DNA from: Kitasatospora purpeofusca | Lineage (GTDB): Bacteria; Actinomycetota; Actinomycetes; Streptomycetales; Streptomycetaceae | Length of the DNA: 64,000 nucleotides | Direction: 5' to 3' | Assembly (NCBI RefSeq): GCF_000718025.1 | Contig: NZ_JODS01000018.1 | Location: 62,001 to 126,000, forward strand | In this document: in pieces, positions 31,884 to 40,861 of the stretch | How positions within the stretch are numbered: the stretch's first letter is position 1 | Layout: each line of letters starts with the position of its first letter | Program-made: the position numbers and the translations under genes | Notes under the pieces: model-generated | The model's input: the letters and a program-made list of their open reading frames with translations, nothing else | Told to the model about the DNA's origin: nothing | Database searches by the model: none

Positions 31884-33230
31884 ATGACCGACATCGCCGT
31901 CAAGTCGGTGGTCCGGCCCGGCCTCGCGCTCGGGGTGCTGGCCGGCGCGCTCGCGCTGGACGTCAGCGGCCTCGGGGTGCTCAACGCCGCCCTCCCGTCA
32001 GTGGGGGAGCGGTTCGATCTGGCCGACACCACCCTCCAGTGGGTGATGACCGCCTACGCCGTCACCTTCGCCGGCTTCCTGCTGGTGGGCGGCCGGCTGG
32101 CCGATGTGCTGGGCCGGCGCCGGGTGTTCGAGGCGGGCGTCGCCCTGTTCACGGTCTCCGCGCTGGTCGGGGCGGCCGCCCCGAGCACCGGCGTCCTGCT
32201 GGGCGCGCGCGCCGCCCAGGGCATCGGTGCCGCCCTGTCCGGACCGGCCGCGCTGGCCCTGCTCACCCAGACCTTCCCGGCCGGTCCGGCCCGCAACCGG
32301 GCCTTCAGCGTCTACGCCGCCGTCGGCGCCGCGAGCTTCAGCGGCGGGGTGATGCTCGGCGGCGTGCTGACCCAATTCTGGGGCTGGCGTTCGGTGCTGT
32401 GGTTCTCCGTCCTGCTCGGCCTCGCCGTGCTGGCCGCGACCCGGGCCGGACTGCCCGACAGTCCCGGCCACAGCGGCCGGCTCGACCTGCCCGGCGCGAT
32501 CACCGGCACCCTCGGCCTCACCCTGCTGGTCGTCGGCGTCAGCAGCGACGGCGCCGCGGTCTGGGTCCTGCTCGCCGCCGCCGCGCTAGCCCTGGCGCTG
32601 TTCGTCCTCCGCGAGAGCCGCACCACCGACCCGGCCCTGCCGCTCGGCCTGTTCCGGCTCGCCCCGGTCCGGGCCGCCAGCCTCGCCGCGTTCCTCCAGT
32701 ACATGGGCTCGGTCGGGATGCTGTTCTTCGCGCCCCTCTACCTCCAGGGCATGCTGGACTACTCGCCCTTCGAGTCCGGGCTCGCCCTGGTGCCCATGTC
32801 GGCGGCCGTATTCCTCACCGCCAACTTCGCCACCGGCCGCCTGCTCGCCCGCTGGAGCCCGCGCACCCTGATGGCGGTCGGCCTCGTCCTGATCGGCGTC
32901 GGCACCGGCCTGTGGGTGACCACCCCGCTCGACGGCGGCTACGTCCAGTACGTCCTGCCGGGCCTGGTGCTCAGCGGCATCGGCCAGGGCCTCAACTTCC
33001 CCTCGATGACCTCCGCCGCGCTCTCCGGCGTCCCCGGCGAACAGCACGCCGTCGCCGGCGCGGTCAACGTCGTCACCCAGCAGATCGGCGCGAGCGCCGG
33101 CGTGGCCGTCCTGGTCCTGGTCGCCGGCACCCGCGACGACCACCTCGCCGGCTACCACCTCGCCTACGTCACGGCCGCCGTCGCCTGCCTGGCCGGCGCC
33201 GCCCTGATCGGCCTCCGCCGCCGGGCCTGA
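31884..33230 (+). CDS. MFS drug exporter (DHA2/EmrB-QacA-like)
   Basis: A 448-residue membrane protein with about twelve or more hydrophobic helices. The first helix LDVSGLGVLNAALPSVGERF resembles the LDxTIVNVALP motif of DHA2 proton-antiport drug exporters. GGRLADVLGRRRVF is the loop 2-3 signature, and the RAAQGIGAALSGPAALALL helix and GGVMLGGVLTQFWGWRSVLWF carry motifs B and C (the antiporter motif GxxxGGxxT). ATG 31884 is preceded by GGGAGG. It is divergent from the PKS operon and is the natural candidate for self-resistance or export of its product, next to the ABC pair. Confidence 0.9.
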   Translation: MTDIAVKSVVRPGLALGVLAGALALDVSGLGVLNAALPSVGERFDLADTTLQWVMTAYAVTFAGFLLVGGRLADVLGRRRVFEAGVALFTVSALVGAAAPSTGVLLGARAAQGIGAALSGPAALALLTQTFPAGPARNRAFSVYAAVGAASFSGGVMLGGVLTQFWGWRSVLWFSVLLGLAVLAATRAGLPDSPGHSGRLDLPGAITGTLGLTLLVVGVSSDGAAVWVLLAAAALALALFVLRESRTTDPALPLGLFRLAPVRAASLAAFLQYMGSVGMLFFAPLYLQGMLDYSPFESGLALVPMSAAVFLTANFATGRLLARWSPRTLMAVGLVLIGVGTGLWVTTPLDGGYVQYVLPGLVLSGIGQGLNFPSMTSAALSGVPGEQHAVAGAVNVVTQQIGASAGVAVLVLVAGTRDDHLAGYHLAYVTAAVACLAGAALIGLRRRA

Positions 33231-33367
33231 CGGACCGACCGGCGGCGATCGGGGGCGTTCGGCGACGATTTCGTGATCGTTCTCCGGGCCCGCGGACGGT
33301 CCCGGGGCGGTAGCGTCGGCCCGGAGGGAGCGGCGGGGAGGCTGCTCCGGGGTGAGGGGAGTGTGGC

Positions 33368-34936
33368 GTGGAGCCGCTGGAAGCGGACGATCCGCAGTGG
33401 GTGGGCGAGTACCGGGTGCTGGGGAGGCTCGGTTCGGGCGGGATGGGCCGGGTCTACCTGGGCCGGACCACCGGCGGGCGGACCGTCGCCGTCAAGCTGG
33501 TCCACCGCGACCTGGCCGGGGATCCCGAGTTCCGGGCCCGGTTCCGGCTCGAGGTGGCGGCGGCCCGGCGGGTCGGCGGGGTGTGGACGGCACCGGTCCT
33601 GGACGCGGACACCGAGAGCGGGCACCCCTGGGTGGCCACCGGCTACGTCGCCGGGCCCGCGCTCACCACCGCCGTGCGGGAGTTCGGTCCGCTGCCCGAC
33701 CCTGCCGTCCGCGCCCTCGGCGTCGGCCTCACCGAGGCGCTCGCCCATGTGCACGGCCTCGGGCTGGTGCACCGGGACGTCAAACCGTCGAACGTCCTGC
33801 TGGCCCTGGACGGGCCGAGGCTGATCGACTTCGGCATCACCCGCGCACTGGACGCCACCGCCGGGCTCACCCGGTCCGGCCAGGTGTTCGGCTCGCCGGG
33901 CTTCATGTCACCGGAGCAGGCGAACGGGCTTCCCGCCGGCCCGGCCGGCGACGTCTTCTCGCTCGGCGCGGTGCTCGCGTTCGCGGCGACGGGCACCATG
34001 CCGTTCGGCTCCGGGGTGAGCGCGCCCGTGCTGATCTACCGGGTGCTGCACGAGGAACCCGACCTCTCCGGACTGTCCGGCCCGCTGCACGCCGTGGTCC
34101 GCGCCTGTCTGGCCAAGGACCCCGCGGCCCGCCCGGTGCCCGGGCAGCTGCGGCGGTTCCTGGACGGCGACGGCGCGGCCGCCGCCCGGCTGGGGCGCGG
34201 GGACTGGCTGCCGCCGGGGCTGGCGGCGGCGGTCGGGCGCAGCGCGGTGCAGCTGCTGGACCTGGAGGGGGAGCGGGGGACGGGCTGGACGGCCCCGGGC
34301 CCGGCCCTCGCTCCGGACACGACCGCGCCCCCGCCCCCGCTGTCCCCGTCCCTACTGCCCCCGTCCCCGCTGCCTCCGCCGCCGACCTGGTCGGCGCCCG
34401 GCCGCGCGCCGTCGTCCCGGCGGGGGTACGGTGCCCTGGCGGCCGGGCTGGCCGCCGTGCTGCTGCTGGGTGGCGGCGGGTACCTGCTGCTCGACAACCT
34501 GCGCGGGGGCGATCAGGAGATCACCGCGTCCGAACCCGTCCCGTCCGCGCCCACCGGAGCCGCCACGACCACCGGGCCGGGCATCGTCCCCGCGAAGTAC
34601 CTCGGGAAGTGGATCGGCCAGCGCACGGCCGCCAACGGCGACGTCACCACCGTCACCCTCACTGTCGTGCAGTCGGCGCAGAGCGAGGAGAAGAGCAAGA
34701 TCCGCGCCGAGACGCCCAGCACCGGCACCTGGTGCGAGGGCGCCTGGACACTCTCCGACGCCGACGACACCCACGCGACCTACGCGTCCCGGGTGACCGG
34801 CTCCTCACCCGGTGACCAGTGCATCACCGACCGGTCGGTCTACCGCCAGATCAGGATGCAGCCGGACGGCGGGCTCCAGTACTGCACCGACCTGCTCAAG
34901 CCGGACCAGTACATCGTGCTGCAGAAGTTGGGCTGA
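33368..34936 (+). CDS. Membrane-anchored Ser/Thr protein kinase (PknB-like)
   Basis: A 522-residue eukaryotic-type kinase. Residues 16-265 are the kinase domain: glycine loop LGSGGMGRVYLG (21-32), ATP-binding Lys43, catalytic HRDVKPSN (135-142), DFG (154-156) and the SPGFMSPEQA activation segment. A Pro-rich juxtamembrane linker (about 310-345) leads to one transmembrane helix (about 353-375). The extracellular part of about 145 residues has three Cys (WCEGAW, DQCITD, QYCTDLL) and is not a PASTA domain. GTG 33368 follows GTGAGGGGA. It phosphorylates cytoplasmic proteins in response to an external cue; targets are unknown. It is not clearly part of the biosynthetic locus. Confidence 0.94.
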   Translation: MEPLEADDPQWVGEYRVLGRLGSGGMGRVYLGRTTGGRTVAVKLVHRDLAGDPEFRARFRLEVAAARRVGGVWTAPVLDADTESGHPWVATGYVAGPALTTAVREFGPLPDPAVRALGVGLTEALAHVHGLGLVHRDVKPSNVLLALDGPRLIDFGITRALDATAGLTRSGQVFGSPGFMSPEQANGLPAGPAGDVFSLGAVLAFAATGTMPFGSGVSAPVLIYRVLHEEPDLSGLSGPLHAVVRACLAKDPAARPVPGQLRRFLDGDGAAAARLGRGDWLPPGLAAAVGRSAVQLLDLEGERGTGWTAPGPALAPDTTAPPPPLSPSLLPPSPLPPPPTWSAPGRAPSSRRGYGALAAGLAAVLLLGGGGYLLLDNLRGGDQEITASEPVPSAPTGAATTTGPGIVPAKYLGKWIGQRTAANGDVTTVTLTVVQSAQSEEKSKIRAETPSTGTWCEGAWTLSDADDTHATYASRVTGSSPGDQCITDRSVYRQIRMQPDGGLQYCTDLLKPDQYIVLQKLG

Positions 34937-35025
34937 GGCAGGTCCGGAGTGCCGGCGGGAACCGGATCAACACTCTTTGCACTCCCCATCTTTGACCTTC
35001 CGTCCGTTCACTGTCGAGGAGAGCC

Positions 35026-35793
35026 GTGGTCACCACCGTCAACTCGCTGATCCCCCGCCTGCAGGACCTGCTGCTCGGGCACCTGACCAACAGCGGCGTC
35101 GACGTGGTGGCGGGCCTCCACGACATCGTCGCGCGCGCCTCGGTCCTCGGCCCCGACGGTGCGTGGCTCGCCGCCGCGGCCCACGCCGATCTGTCCGATC
35201 TGGCCGTCGCCCAGGGCCAGGTGGACCTCGGCCTGCGCCACCTCGACGCCGCGGTGGACGGCGGCTACAACGACTGCGTGGCACTCCACGTCCCCACCGT
35301 GCTCCCGCTGCACCGGGACCCCCGGTTCCGGGCCGCCTACGGGCGCATGCGCGTCACCCAGGCGGACCTGGACGAGTTCTTCTGGCTGCACCGGGAGATG
35401 CAGATCGCGGTGAGCGACGCCCGCACCGCGACCGTGGACAACATCGGCCGCCTCGACACCGGGGTGTCGCTGCTCGCGCAGGCCCCCCTGCCCACCCGCG
35501 AGCCGAACACCCCCGGTGTCCTGATCACCCGCATCCACCTCACCGTGATCCAGGGCGCACTCCAGCAGGCCGCCGTCAAGGCGGAGTTCGGGCGCAGCTC
35601 CGGCAATACCGCCCTCGACCTCATCGACGGCACCTGGGACCCCACCCGCGCCAGGTACGACGCCCGGCACGCGGACGACCACGACACCCGGCTCCACCAC
35701 GCCGCCCAGGCCCGGGCCTTCGTCGAACGCCCCGGCGTCGCGACCGCCCTGGTGCCCTGCCCGCCGCTCGGCTCGATCCGCTACCCGTCCTGA
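35026..35793 (+). CDS. Uncharacterised protein, possibly TPR-like helical
   Basis: A 255-residue protein I do not recognise. GTG 35026 is preceded by GAGGAGA, a good ribosome site. The first 110 residues are helical and Ala-rich, ending in QVDLGLRHLDAAVDGGYNDCVALHVPTVLPLHRDPRFRAAYGRMRV. This pattern (helix, variable loop, then LxPLxxDPRFxxxxxR) is common in TPR-type Sel1-like or peptidase-associated repeats. No signal peptide or membrane helix is visible. It is convergent with the STAND regulator gene, sharing a terminator hairpin. Function cannot be stated. Confidence 0.6.
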   Translation: MVTTVNSLIPRLQDLLLGHLTNSGVDVVAGLHDIVARASVLGPDGAWLAAAAHADLSDLAVAQGQVDLGLRHLDAAVDGGYNDCVALHVPTVLPLHRDPRFRAAYGRMRVTQADLDEFFWLHREMQIAVSDARTATVDNIGRLDTGVSLLAQAPLPTREPNTPGVLITRIHLTVIQGALQQAAVKAEFGRSSGNTALDLIDGTWDPTRARYDARHADDHDTRLHHAAQARAFVERPGVATALVPCPPLGSIRYPS

Positions 35794-35803
35794 CCTCGCT
35801 TCG

Positions 35804-35824
35804 CCCCGACCTCGCCGGTCGGGG
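35804..35824. terminator. Bidirectional hairpin between convergent genes
   Basis: Perfect 8-base-pair arms CCCCGACC and GGTCGGGG around TCGCC, between the stop of the gene at 35793 and the stop of the STAND regulator at 35825. Confidence 0.6.
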
Positions 35825-38224
35825 TCACTCCGGCAGCGAGGCGAGCAGGGCCCGGGCCTCGTCCGCCTCCGGGACGTCCAGGGCGGCGAGGATCCCGACG
35901 GCCAGTTCGGCGTGCTTCCGCGCCGTGCCCGGTTCGCCCAGGCGCAGGTGCGTGCGGGCCATCCCGGTGTGGATGCGGCCGAGGTTGTAGCGCTCGCCGG
36001 TGTGCGGCAGGTACTCCAGAGCGGCCAGGTAGTGCCGCAGGGCGCTCTCCGGGGCGTCCATGGCCAGCAGGGCGTCGCCGAGCAGGGTGTGCGACTCGGC
36101 CTGGCCGAAGGTGTCGCCGAGGTCGCGGTGCAGCTCCAGGGCCTCCTGGTACAGGTCGAGCGCCTCCGGGTGGCGGTTCAGCCTCTGCTGGTGCTCGCCG
36201 AACTGGTTGAGCGCGATGGCCCGGCCGAGGCGGTTGCCGCCGCGCCGGTGGAACTCCAGTGCCTCGTGGTGGTGGTCCAGCGCCTCCCGCATCCGTCCGA
36301 GCCTGGTCAGCGTGGGGCCCAGATTGGTCAGGGCGATCGACTCCACCGCCGGCTCGGGGAGTTCCCGGGCGAGCCGCAGCGCCTCCCGGTGGTGGTCGAG
36401 GGCCTCCTCCAGGCGCCCCGTCCGGGTCAGGGTGAGGCCCAGATTGGCCAGGACGTGGGCCTCGCCGCTGCGGTTGCCGGTCCGCCGCTGGAGCTCCAGG
36501 GCCCGGTGCAGCAGGTCGAGCGCCTGCGGGAAGTCGCCGAGCTGGTACTGCACCAGTCCGAGGTGCCGCAGCGCGGCCGCCTCCCGGGCCTGACTGCCGA
36601 GCTGCCGGGTGGCCCGGAGGGCGCTGAGCCCCAGCCCGAGGGCCTCCTGCGCGGGCAGATGGCGCTTGAGGTGGCGCCAGAGGATCGCCGGCAGGTCCGC
36701 GGCGTACTCCGGCAGGTCGGCCTCGGCGGCGTGCCGGGTGAGCGCCAGCAGGTTGGCGTGCTCCCGGGCCAGCCAGTCCGTCGCCTCCGCCGGACCGGCG
36801 AACACCAGGGGCGCCCCGCCGCGGGCCCCGCCGGGCGCGGGAGGCTGCGGCCGGTGGTGCCGTTCCAACGGGACCAGCAGGTCCATCGCCGAGGCGGCGG
36901 TGTGACGGTAGTGGTCGAACAGCCGGACGAGCGCGGCCCGCGGGACCGGCGTGGACGCCTCCCGCGCGAGGAGTTCACCGGCGAAGGCCCGCAGCAGGTC
37001 GTGGAAGCTGTAGCGGAACGCCGCGTGCTCGATCAGCAGGTGGTGGTTGTGCAGCGACTCCAGCAGCTCCTCGGTCTCGTCCAGCGGCGCGTCGACCAGG
37101 GCCGCGAGGGCGTGCGGCGTCACGTCCTCCCCGGGATGCACCGCGGCCAGCCGGAACGCGCCCCGCTGCGCCGGGGTGAGGGAGTGGTAGGACTCGACGA
37201 AGGCCGCCGCGACGCTCTGGTCGTGGTTGGACAGCTCGGTCAGCAACCGCTGCGGACGCCGGATCCGCTGCAGCAGTTCGGCCGGCGTCCAGGCGGGATG
37301 GTGGGCCAGCCTGGCGGCGGCTATCCGCAGCGCCAGCGGCAGCCGTCCGCAGCGGGTGACGATCTCCTCCACGGCGGCGGCGTGGCCCGCGACCCGGTCC
37401 GCTCCGGCGACCCGGGTGAACAGTTCCACGGCCTCGTCGTGGCTCAGCACGTCCAGCGGCACGGCGACCGCCCCGTCCAGTCCGGGCATCCGCCGCCGGG
37501 ACGTCACCAGGACCAGGCAGCGCGGGTCGCCGGGGATCAACGGGCGGACCTGCGCGGCGTCGACGGCGTTGTCCAGCACCAGCAGGTACCGCTTGCCCGC
37601 CGCCCGGCTGCGCCACAGCTGGGCGCGCTCCTCGGTGTGCGGCGGCAGCGCGTTCTCGGCGACCCCGACCGCCCGGAGCAGGCCGGCCAGCGCCGCGCCC
37701 GGTTCGAGCGGCGGCTGGCCCGGGGTGGCGCCGCGCAGGTCGACGAAGAGCTGCCCGTCCGGGAACCGGTCGGCGAGGGCGTGCCCGATGTGGACGGCCA
37801 GGGCGGTCTTGCCGACGCCGGCCATGCCGTCGATGGCCGAGATCACCAGCGGACGGGCCCGTGCACCGACCGGTCCGGCGGCCAGGGCCAGCAGCCGGTC
37901 CACCTCGCCGCGCCGGCCGACGAAGTCCGGGACGGCGTACGGCAGCAGCCGGGGCACCACCTGCTCCGCCGGCTGCTCCCCGCCGGACCGCGGCTCCGGC
38001 TCCCCGTCCCCGCGGGCCGCGGCGAGCAGCCGGTCGCGGTCGGCCGGTTCCAGCCCGAGGGCCGTGGCCAGCCGCGCCACCGACGACAGCCGGGGCCGCC
38101 GGCGTCCCGACTCCAGCACGCTGATCGCATGGGTCGAGAGGCCCGACTGCTCCGCGAGCTCCTCCTGCGTCCACCCGGTCGAGTACCGGTACTGCCGCAG
38201 CAGCGTTCCGAAGTCCCCCTGCAC
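35825..38224 (-). CDS. XRE-type HTH / NB-ARC / TPR regulator (AfsR-like STAND protein)
   Basis: A 799-residue signal-transduction ATPase. The N-terminus (about 5-60) is an XRE-family helix-turn-helix: LRQYRYSTGWTQEELAEQSGLSTHAISVLESGRRRP. Residues about 95-370 are the NB-ARC ATPase with Walker A DGMAGVGKTALA (132-143), Walker B RYLLVLDNA and the LVTSRRRMPGL sensor. After a winged-helix region, the C-terminal 300 residues are a chain of TPR repeats (for example GEAHVLANLGLTLTRTGRLEEALDHHREAL). AfsR/SARP-type relatives without an SARP domain are common in Streptomyces and control secondary metabolism or development on ligand binding. Target genes are not evident. Confidence 0.93.
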   Translation of the reverse strand: MQGDFGTLLRQYRYSTGWTQEELAEQSGLSTHAISVLESGRRRPRLSSVARLATALGLEPADRDRLLAAARGDGEPEPRSGGEQPAEQVVPRLLPYAVPDFVGRRGEVDRLLALAAGPVGARARPLVISAIDGMAGVGKTALAVHIGHALADRFPDGQLFVDLRGATPGQPPLEPGAALAGLLRAVGVAENALPPHTEERAQLWRSRAAGKRYLLVLDNAVDAAQVRPLIPGDPRCLVLVTSRRRMPGLDGAVAVPLDVLSHDEAVELFTRVAGADRVAGHAAAVEEIVTRCGRLPLALRIAAARLAHHPAWTPAELLQRIRRPQRLLTELSNHDQSVAAAFVESYHSLTPAQRGAFRLAAVHPGEDVTPHALAALVDAPLDETEELLESLHNHHLLIEHAAFRYSFHDLLRAFAGELLAREASTPVPRAALVRLFDHYRHTAASAMDLLVPLERHHRPQPPAPGGARGGAPLVFAGPAEATDWLAREHANLLALTRHAAEADLPEYAADLPAILWRHLKRHLPAQEALGLGLSALRATRQLGSQAREAAALRHLGLVQYQLGDFPQALDLLHRALELQRRTGNRSGEAHVLANLGLTLTRTGRLEEALDHHREALRLARELPEPAVESIALTNLGPTLTRLGRMREALDHHHEALEFHRRGGNRLGRAIALNQFGEHQQRLNRHPEALDLYQEALELHRDLGDTFGQAESHTLLGDALLAMDAPESALRHYLAALEYLPHTGERYNLGRIHTGMARTHLRLGEPGTARKHAELAVGILAALDVPEADEARALLASLPE

Positions 38225-38435
38225 GATCGCCTCCGACGAGTGGTCATCCGAGGGAACGACGACGGCAGGGAACGACCCAGCCCCGGAGACGCGTCCCCCG
38301 TCGCGACCCCCGGCCCGCGACCCTGACGGGCCCCTGACAACGGATCATCATAGGACGCCGGGCCGACGCATTGGGGCGGTCGGCCGGTGTTGGCCGGATC
38401 GTTCCCGGCCCGCCGGACTACCACTCCATTGCGCC

Positions 38436-38495
38436 GGCCCGGGGAATCGGTGCACGGCTCGGGGCATCAGTGCCCGGCCCGGGGAGTCAGTGCAC
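38436..38495. repeat. Three tandem 20-base units across the stop codon of the GNAT gene
   Basis: Units start at 38436, 38456 and 38476, exactly 20 bases apart, with the form GGCCCGGGGAGTCAGTGCAC. The third contains the last codons and stop (38487-38489) of the GNAT gene; the other two are diverged copies beyond it. The rest of 38225-38435 shows nothing else of note. Confidence 0.8.
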
Positions 38496-38984
38496 CGGCA
38501 TCGACATGTAGACCGCGCGCCGCCCGTAGGACGCGGGGACGGCCACCTCCCGGTGCGAGCGGTAGCCGATGATCCGCAGCAGGATGTCCGCCCCGCGGAC
38601 CGCGACCATCGAGATCTGCTGGAAGCCCAACTCCTCGGCCCGCGTCCGGAAGTGCCGCATGAACCCGAGCGCCACCTCCCGGCCGCGCAGGTCCTCGGCG
38701 ATCACCAGATCGTGCACGTGCAGGTTGTCCGACTCGAAGGCGGTGTCCTCCGCCCGGGCGAGGTCCGGGCACTGCAGCGGCGGGTACGGCAGGCTCAGCA
38801 GGTAGCCGCGGACCGTGCCGCTCTGCTCCAGCACGAAGCAGGTCTCCGGTGAGGCGACGGCCCGGGACCGCAGCGCCTCCCGGCCCTCCGACAGGCCGTC
38901 GGCCGCGTAGGCGTCGTACTCCAGCGCGACCACGGCGTCCCAGTCGTCCTCGGCGAGCTGCCGGATCAGGAAGTCCTCGCTCAC
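38487..38984 (-). CDS. GNAT-family N-acetyltransferase
   Basis: A 165-residue protein. IRQLAEDDWDAVVALEYDAYAADGLSEG is a GNAT-like N-terminus. LHVHDLVIAEDLRGREVALGFMRHFRTRAEELGFQQISMVAV covers the central strand and the acetyl-CoA pyrophosphate loop, here a weak LRGREVA in place of RGxGxG/A. GTG 38984 overlaps the stop of the upstream gene as GTGA, so the pair is translationally coupled. The acceptor is unknown. As the partner of the uncharacterised protein upstream it probably modifies the same molecule. Confidence 0.78.
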   Translation of the reverse strand: MSEDFLIRQLAEDDWDAVVALEYDAYAADGLSEGREALRSRAVASPETCFVLEQSGTVRGYLLSLPYPPLQCPDLARAEDTAFESDNLHVHDLVIAEDLRGREVALGFMRHFRTRAEELGFQQISMVAVRGADILLRIIGYRSHREVAVPASYGRRAVYMSMPVH

Positions 38985-40306
38985 CCCGCGGCCCCGTCCC
39001 GGCCGGGGCGCAGGCCCTCGGCACGGGCGGCGGCCACCATCCCGGCCCAGGACTCCACCAGCACCGCCCAGCGCTCGGCGTCCTCCTGCGCCTCGTCCAT
39101 GAGCTGCTGCCGCTTCCCGGCCACCGCGTCCGCGAGTCCGGTGTACTTGCCGCCCAGCTTGCGGTAGGAGCGGTCCAGGACGTCCAGGCAGTGCTCGTTC
39201 CCGGCCCGGTCCCAGTCGACGCTGCCCCGCACCAGGTCGAGGATCGGCTCGACCTTCAGCCCGTGCCGCTCGTCCAGCAGCCCGCGGCCGTGGTCGATCA
39301 TCCCGCCGTATACCGGGTACAGGTACAGCATCGAGAGCAGGAACTTGACGAACCGCATCTGGTACGAGATGAAGCCGGCGCCGGTGCGGCGCTCGGGCGT
39401 GTAGTAGTTGACGATGTGGCGGTTGTGGACGACGCCGGGCGACTGGGAGTGGACCAGCGCGTGCAGCAGGGCGTAGTCGCAGCCGATGGTCTCGATCGAG
39501 GGCAGCAGCGGCAGCACCTCGTAGGCCCGGTGGTCCAGGGCGATGTTGCACATGTAGACGTTCCAGATGTCGGGCACGCCCAGGACGGAGTGGTCCGTGT
39601 CGAACGGCTCGGCGCCGACGCCCTTGAAGGACAGGTCCACCATCGCGTCCCGGTCCTCGTCCGACCACACCGGCGGGGTCCACAGGCGCACCAGGTCGCG
39701 GTAGACGGCCGGGTCCAGTTCGAGGATCTCGCCGATGTCCACGTTGAGTTCGCCGAGGAAGGAGCCGCTGACCAGCATCACCGGCATGTCGGCGTCGGCC
39801 GCGTCGAGCTCGGAGCGGGTGACGACGGCCGCGGCCTCGCCGGCCGGCCGGCCGATCGAGAGCAGCTCGTGGTGGATCGGGAAGACCTTCTCGTCGTCGA
39901 CGACCTGGAAGTCGGCGTCGTCGTTGCGCAGGTGCGTCGAGGTGCAGCCCAGGGCGGCCGCGGCGAGGAAGAGCCGGTTGACGCAGGATCCGTACGCGAC
40001 GGCCTGCGGGAGCATCAGGTCGAGCAGCAGCTCGGGGTCGGCGCCACCGGAGCGCTCGGCCACCGCGCGGAAGAACTCCCGCTGCTGAGCGTTGCCGAGG
40101 TGGTGGACGAACACCCCGGGCGTGGGGGCCAGCGCGGCCACGGCGTCCGCGTTCTTCGCGAACTCGGCCTCGTCGGTGGTGTCGAGGACGAGGAGGTGCA
40201 CCTCGACCCCGAAGGTCGCGACGGCGTAGGCCGCCTCCTCGGCGAGGTCCACGATGGTGCCGGGGCAGGAACGCATGGTGGGCAGGGCGAGGCAGACTCG
40301 TTGCAT
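38981..40306 (-). CDS. Uncharacterised protein (DUF6271-like), possible glycosyltransferase-like fold
   Basis: A 441-residue protein I cannot assign with certainty. MQRVCLALPTMRSCPGTIVDLAEEAAYA starts with a nucleotide-sugar-binding-like strand, and THLRNDDADFQVVDDEKVFPIHHEL has an acidic D-D-x-D cluster of the kind that binds metal in GT-A glycosyltransferases. From memory it resembles an actinobacterial family called DUF6271, often seen near biosynthetic genes. There is no signal peptide. ATG 40306 has GAGAG upstream. It forms an operon with the GNAT gene, and the operon lies behind an operator-like palindrome at about 40480 and a TTGACA box. Confidence 0.55.
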   Translation of the reverse strand: MQRVCLALPTMRSCPGTIVDLAEEAAYAVATFGVEVHLLVLDTTDEAEFAKNADAVAALAPTPGVFVHHLGNAQQREFFRAVAERSGGADPELLLDLMLPQAVAYGSCVNRLFLAAAALGCTSTHLRNDDADFQVVDDEKVFPIHHELLSIGRPAGEAAAVVTRSELDAADADMPVMLVSGSFLGELNVDIGEILELDPAVYRDLVRLWTPPVWSDEDRDAMVDLSFKGVGAEPFDTDHSVLGVPDIWNVYMCNIALDHRAYEVLPLLPSIETIGCDYALLHALVHSQSPGVVHNRHIVNYYTPERRTGAGFISYQMRFVKFLLSMLYLYPVYGGMIDHGRGLLDERHGLKVEPILDLVRGSVDWDRAGNEHCLDVLDRSYRKLGGKYTGLADAVAGKRQQLMDEAQEDAERWAVLVESWAGMVAAARAEGLRPGRDGAAG

Positions 40307-40479
40307 GGTTCGGAACTCTCCGTCTGATCGTCAGATTCGGTACAGCGGCGTTCGGTTGGGCGCGATTCGGCGTGCCGTCGGCGTACGCCGACGCCATGAC
40401 GGCGGCCCGGGCGGACCTCCACGCCGACGTCCCCCGCCGCGCATGCGGCCTCCCTGCCGGTGGCCCTGCTCCACCAAGG

Positions 40480-40491
40480 TGGACTAGACCA
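40480..40491. promoter_or_regulatory. DasR/HutC-type operator-like palindrome with adjacent -35 box
   Basis: TGGACTAGACCA matches 11 of 12 central bases of the DasR consensus (TGGTCTAGACCA). A perfect -35 hexamer TTGACA reads on the minus strand at 40504-40499, directed at the operon starting at 40306. A second small palindrome, CCACCAAGGTGG, overlaps at 40471-40482. This suggests GntR/HutC-family control. The outer arms of the full 16-base consensus do not match well. Confidence 0.4.
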
Positions 40492-40789
40492 ACTTCAGTG
40501 TCAACGGAGTGCTTTCGGCGAGCGGTCGGCGACACGCCGACACTGCCCGAACGGGCAGGCGCCGGTGCCCCTGGACGGACGTCGGCGGCCTGGCAGGCGA
40601 AGTGGTTTGTCCGGACAGCGGCCGTGCGCGACACAGTCGGCGGCCACGCTCCCGCGCGATCGCCCCGGCTCCCGCGGTCCTCGCCCCCGGGCTCGTCCGG
40701 TGCGACGTCCTGGGCCTGGACAACGTGCGGCTCCGGTCGCGTCCCTTCGCCCGCCGCACACTCGGGAGGGAGGCGCCGCCCCCCTGTGA

Positions 40790-40834
40790 CCGGGGGCGGG
40801 GTCCGGGCGGCACGCGCCCGGACCCCGCCCCCGG
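40790..40834. terminator. Strong hairpin terminator after the secreted-protein gene
   Basis: Perfect 20-base-pair arms (40790-40809 and 40815-40834) around GCACG, beginning 27 bases past the stop of the secreted-protein gene on the minus strand. Confidence 0.85.
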
Positions 40835-40861
40835 GGTCGTGGACCCCCGACGCACGCGGGA

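Noticed and set aside
31711..31887. A 58-codon frame whose stop overlaps the MFS start as ATGA, a possible leader peptide
   Set aside because: There is no ribosome site before its ATG and its composition is the random Pro/Arg/Ala mix of GC-rich non-coding DNA.
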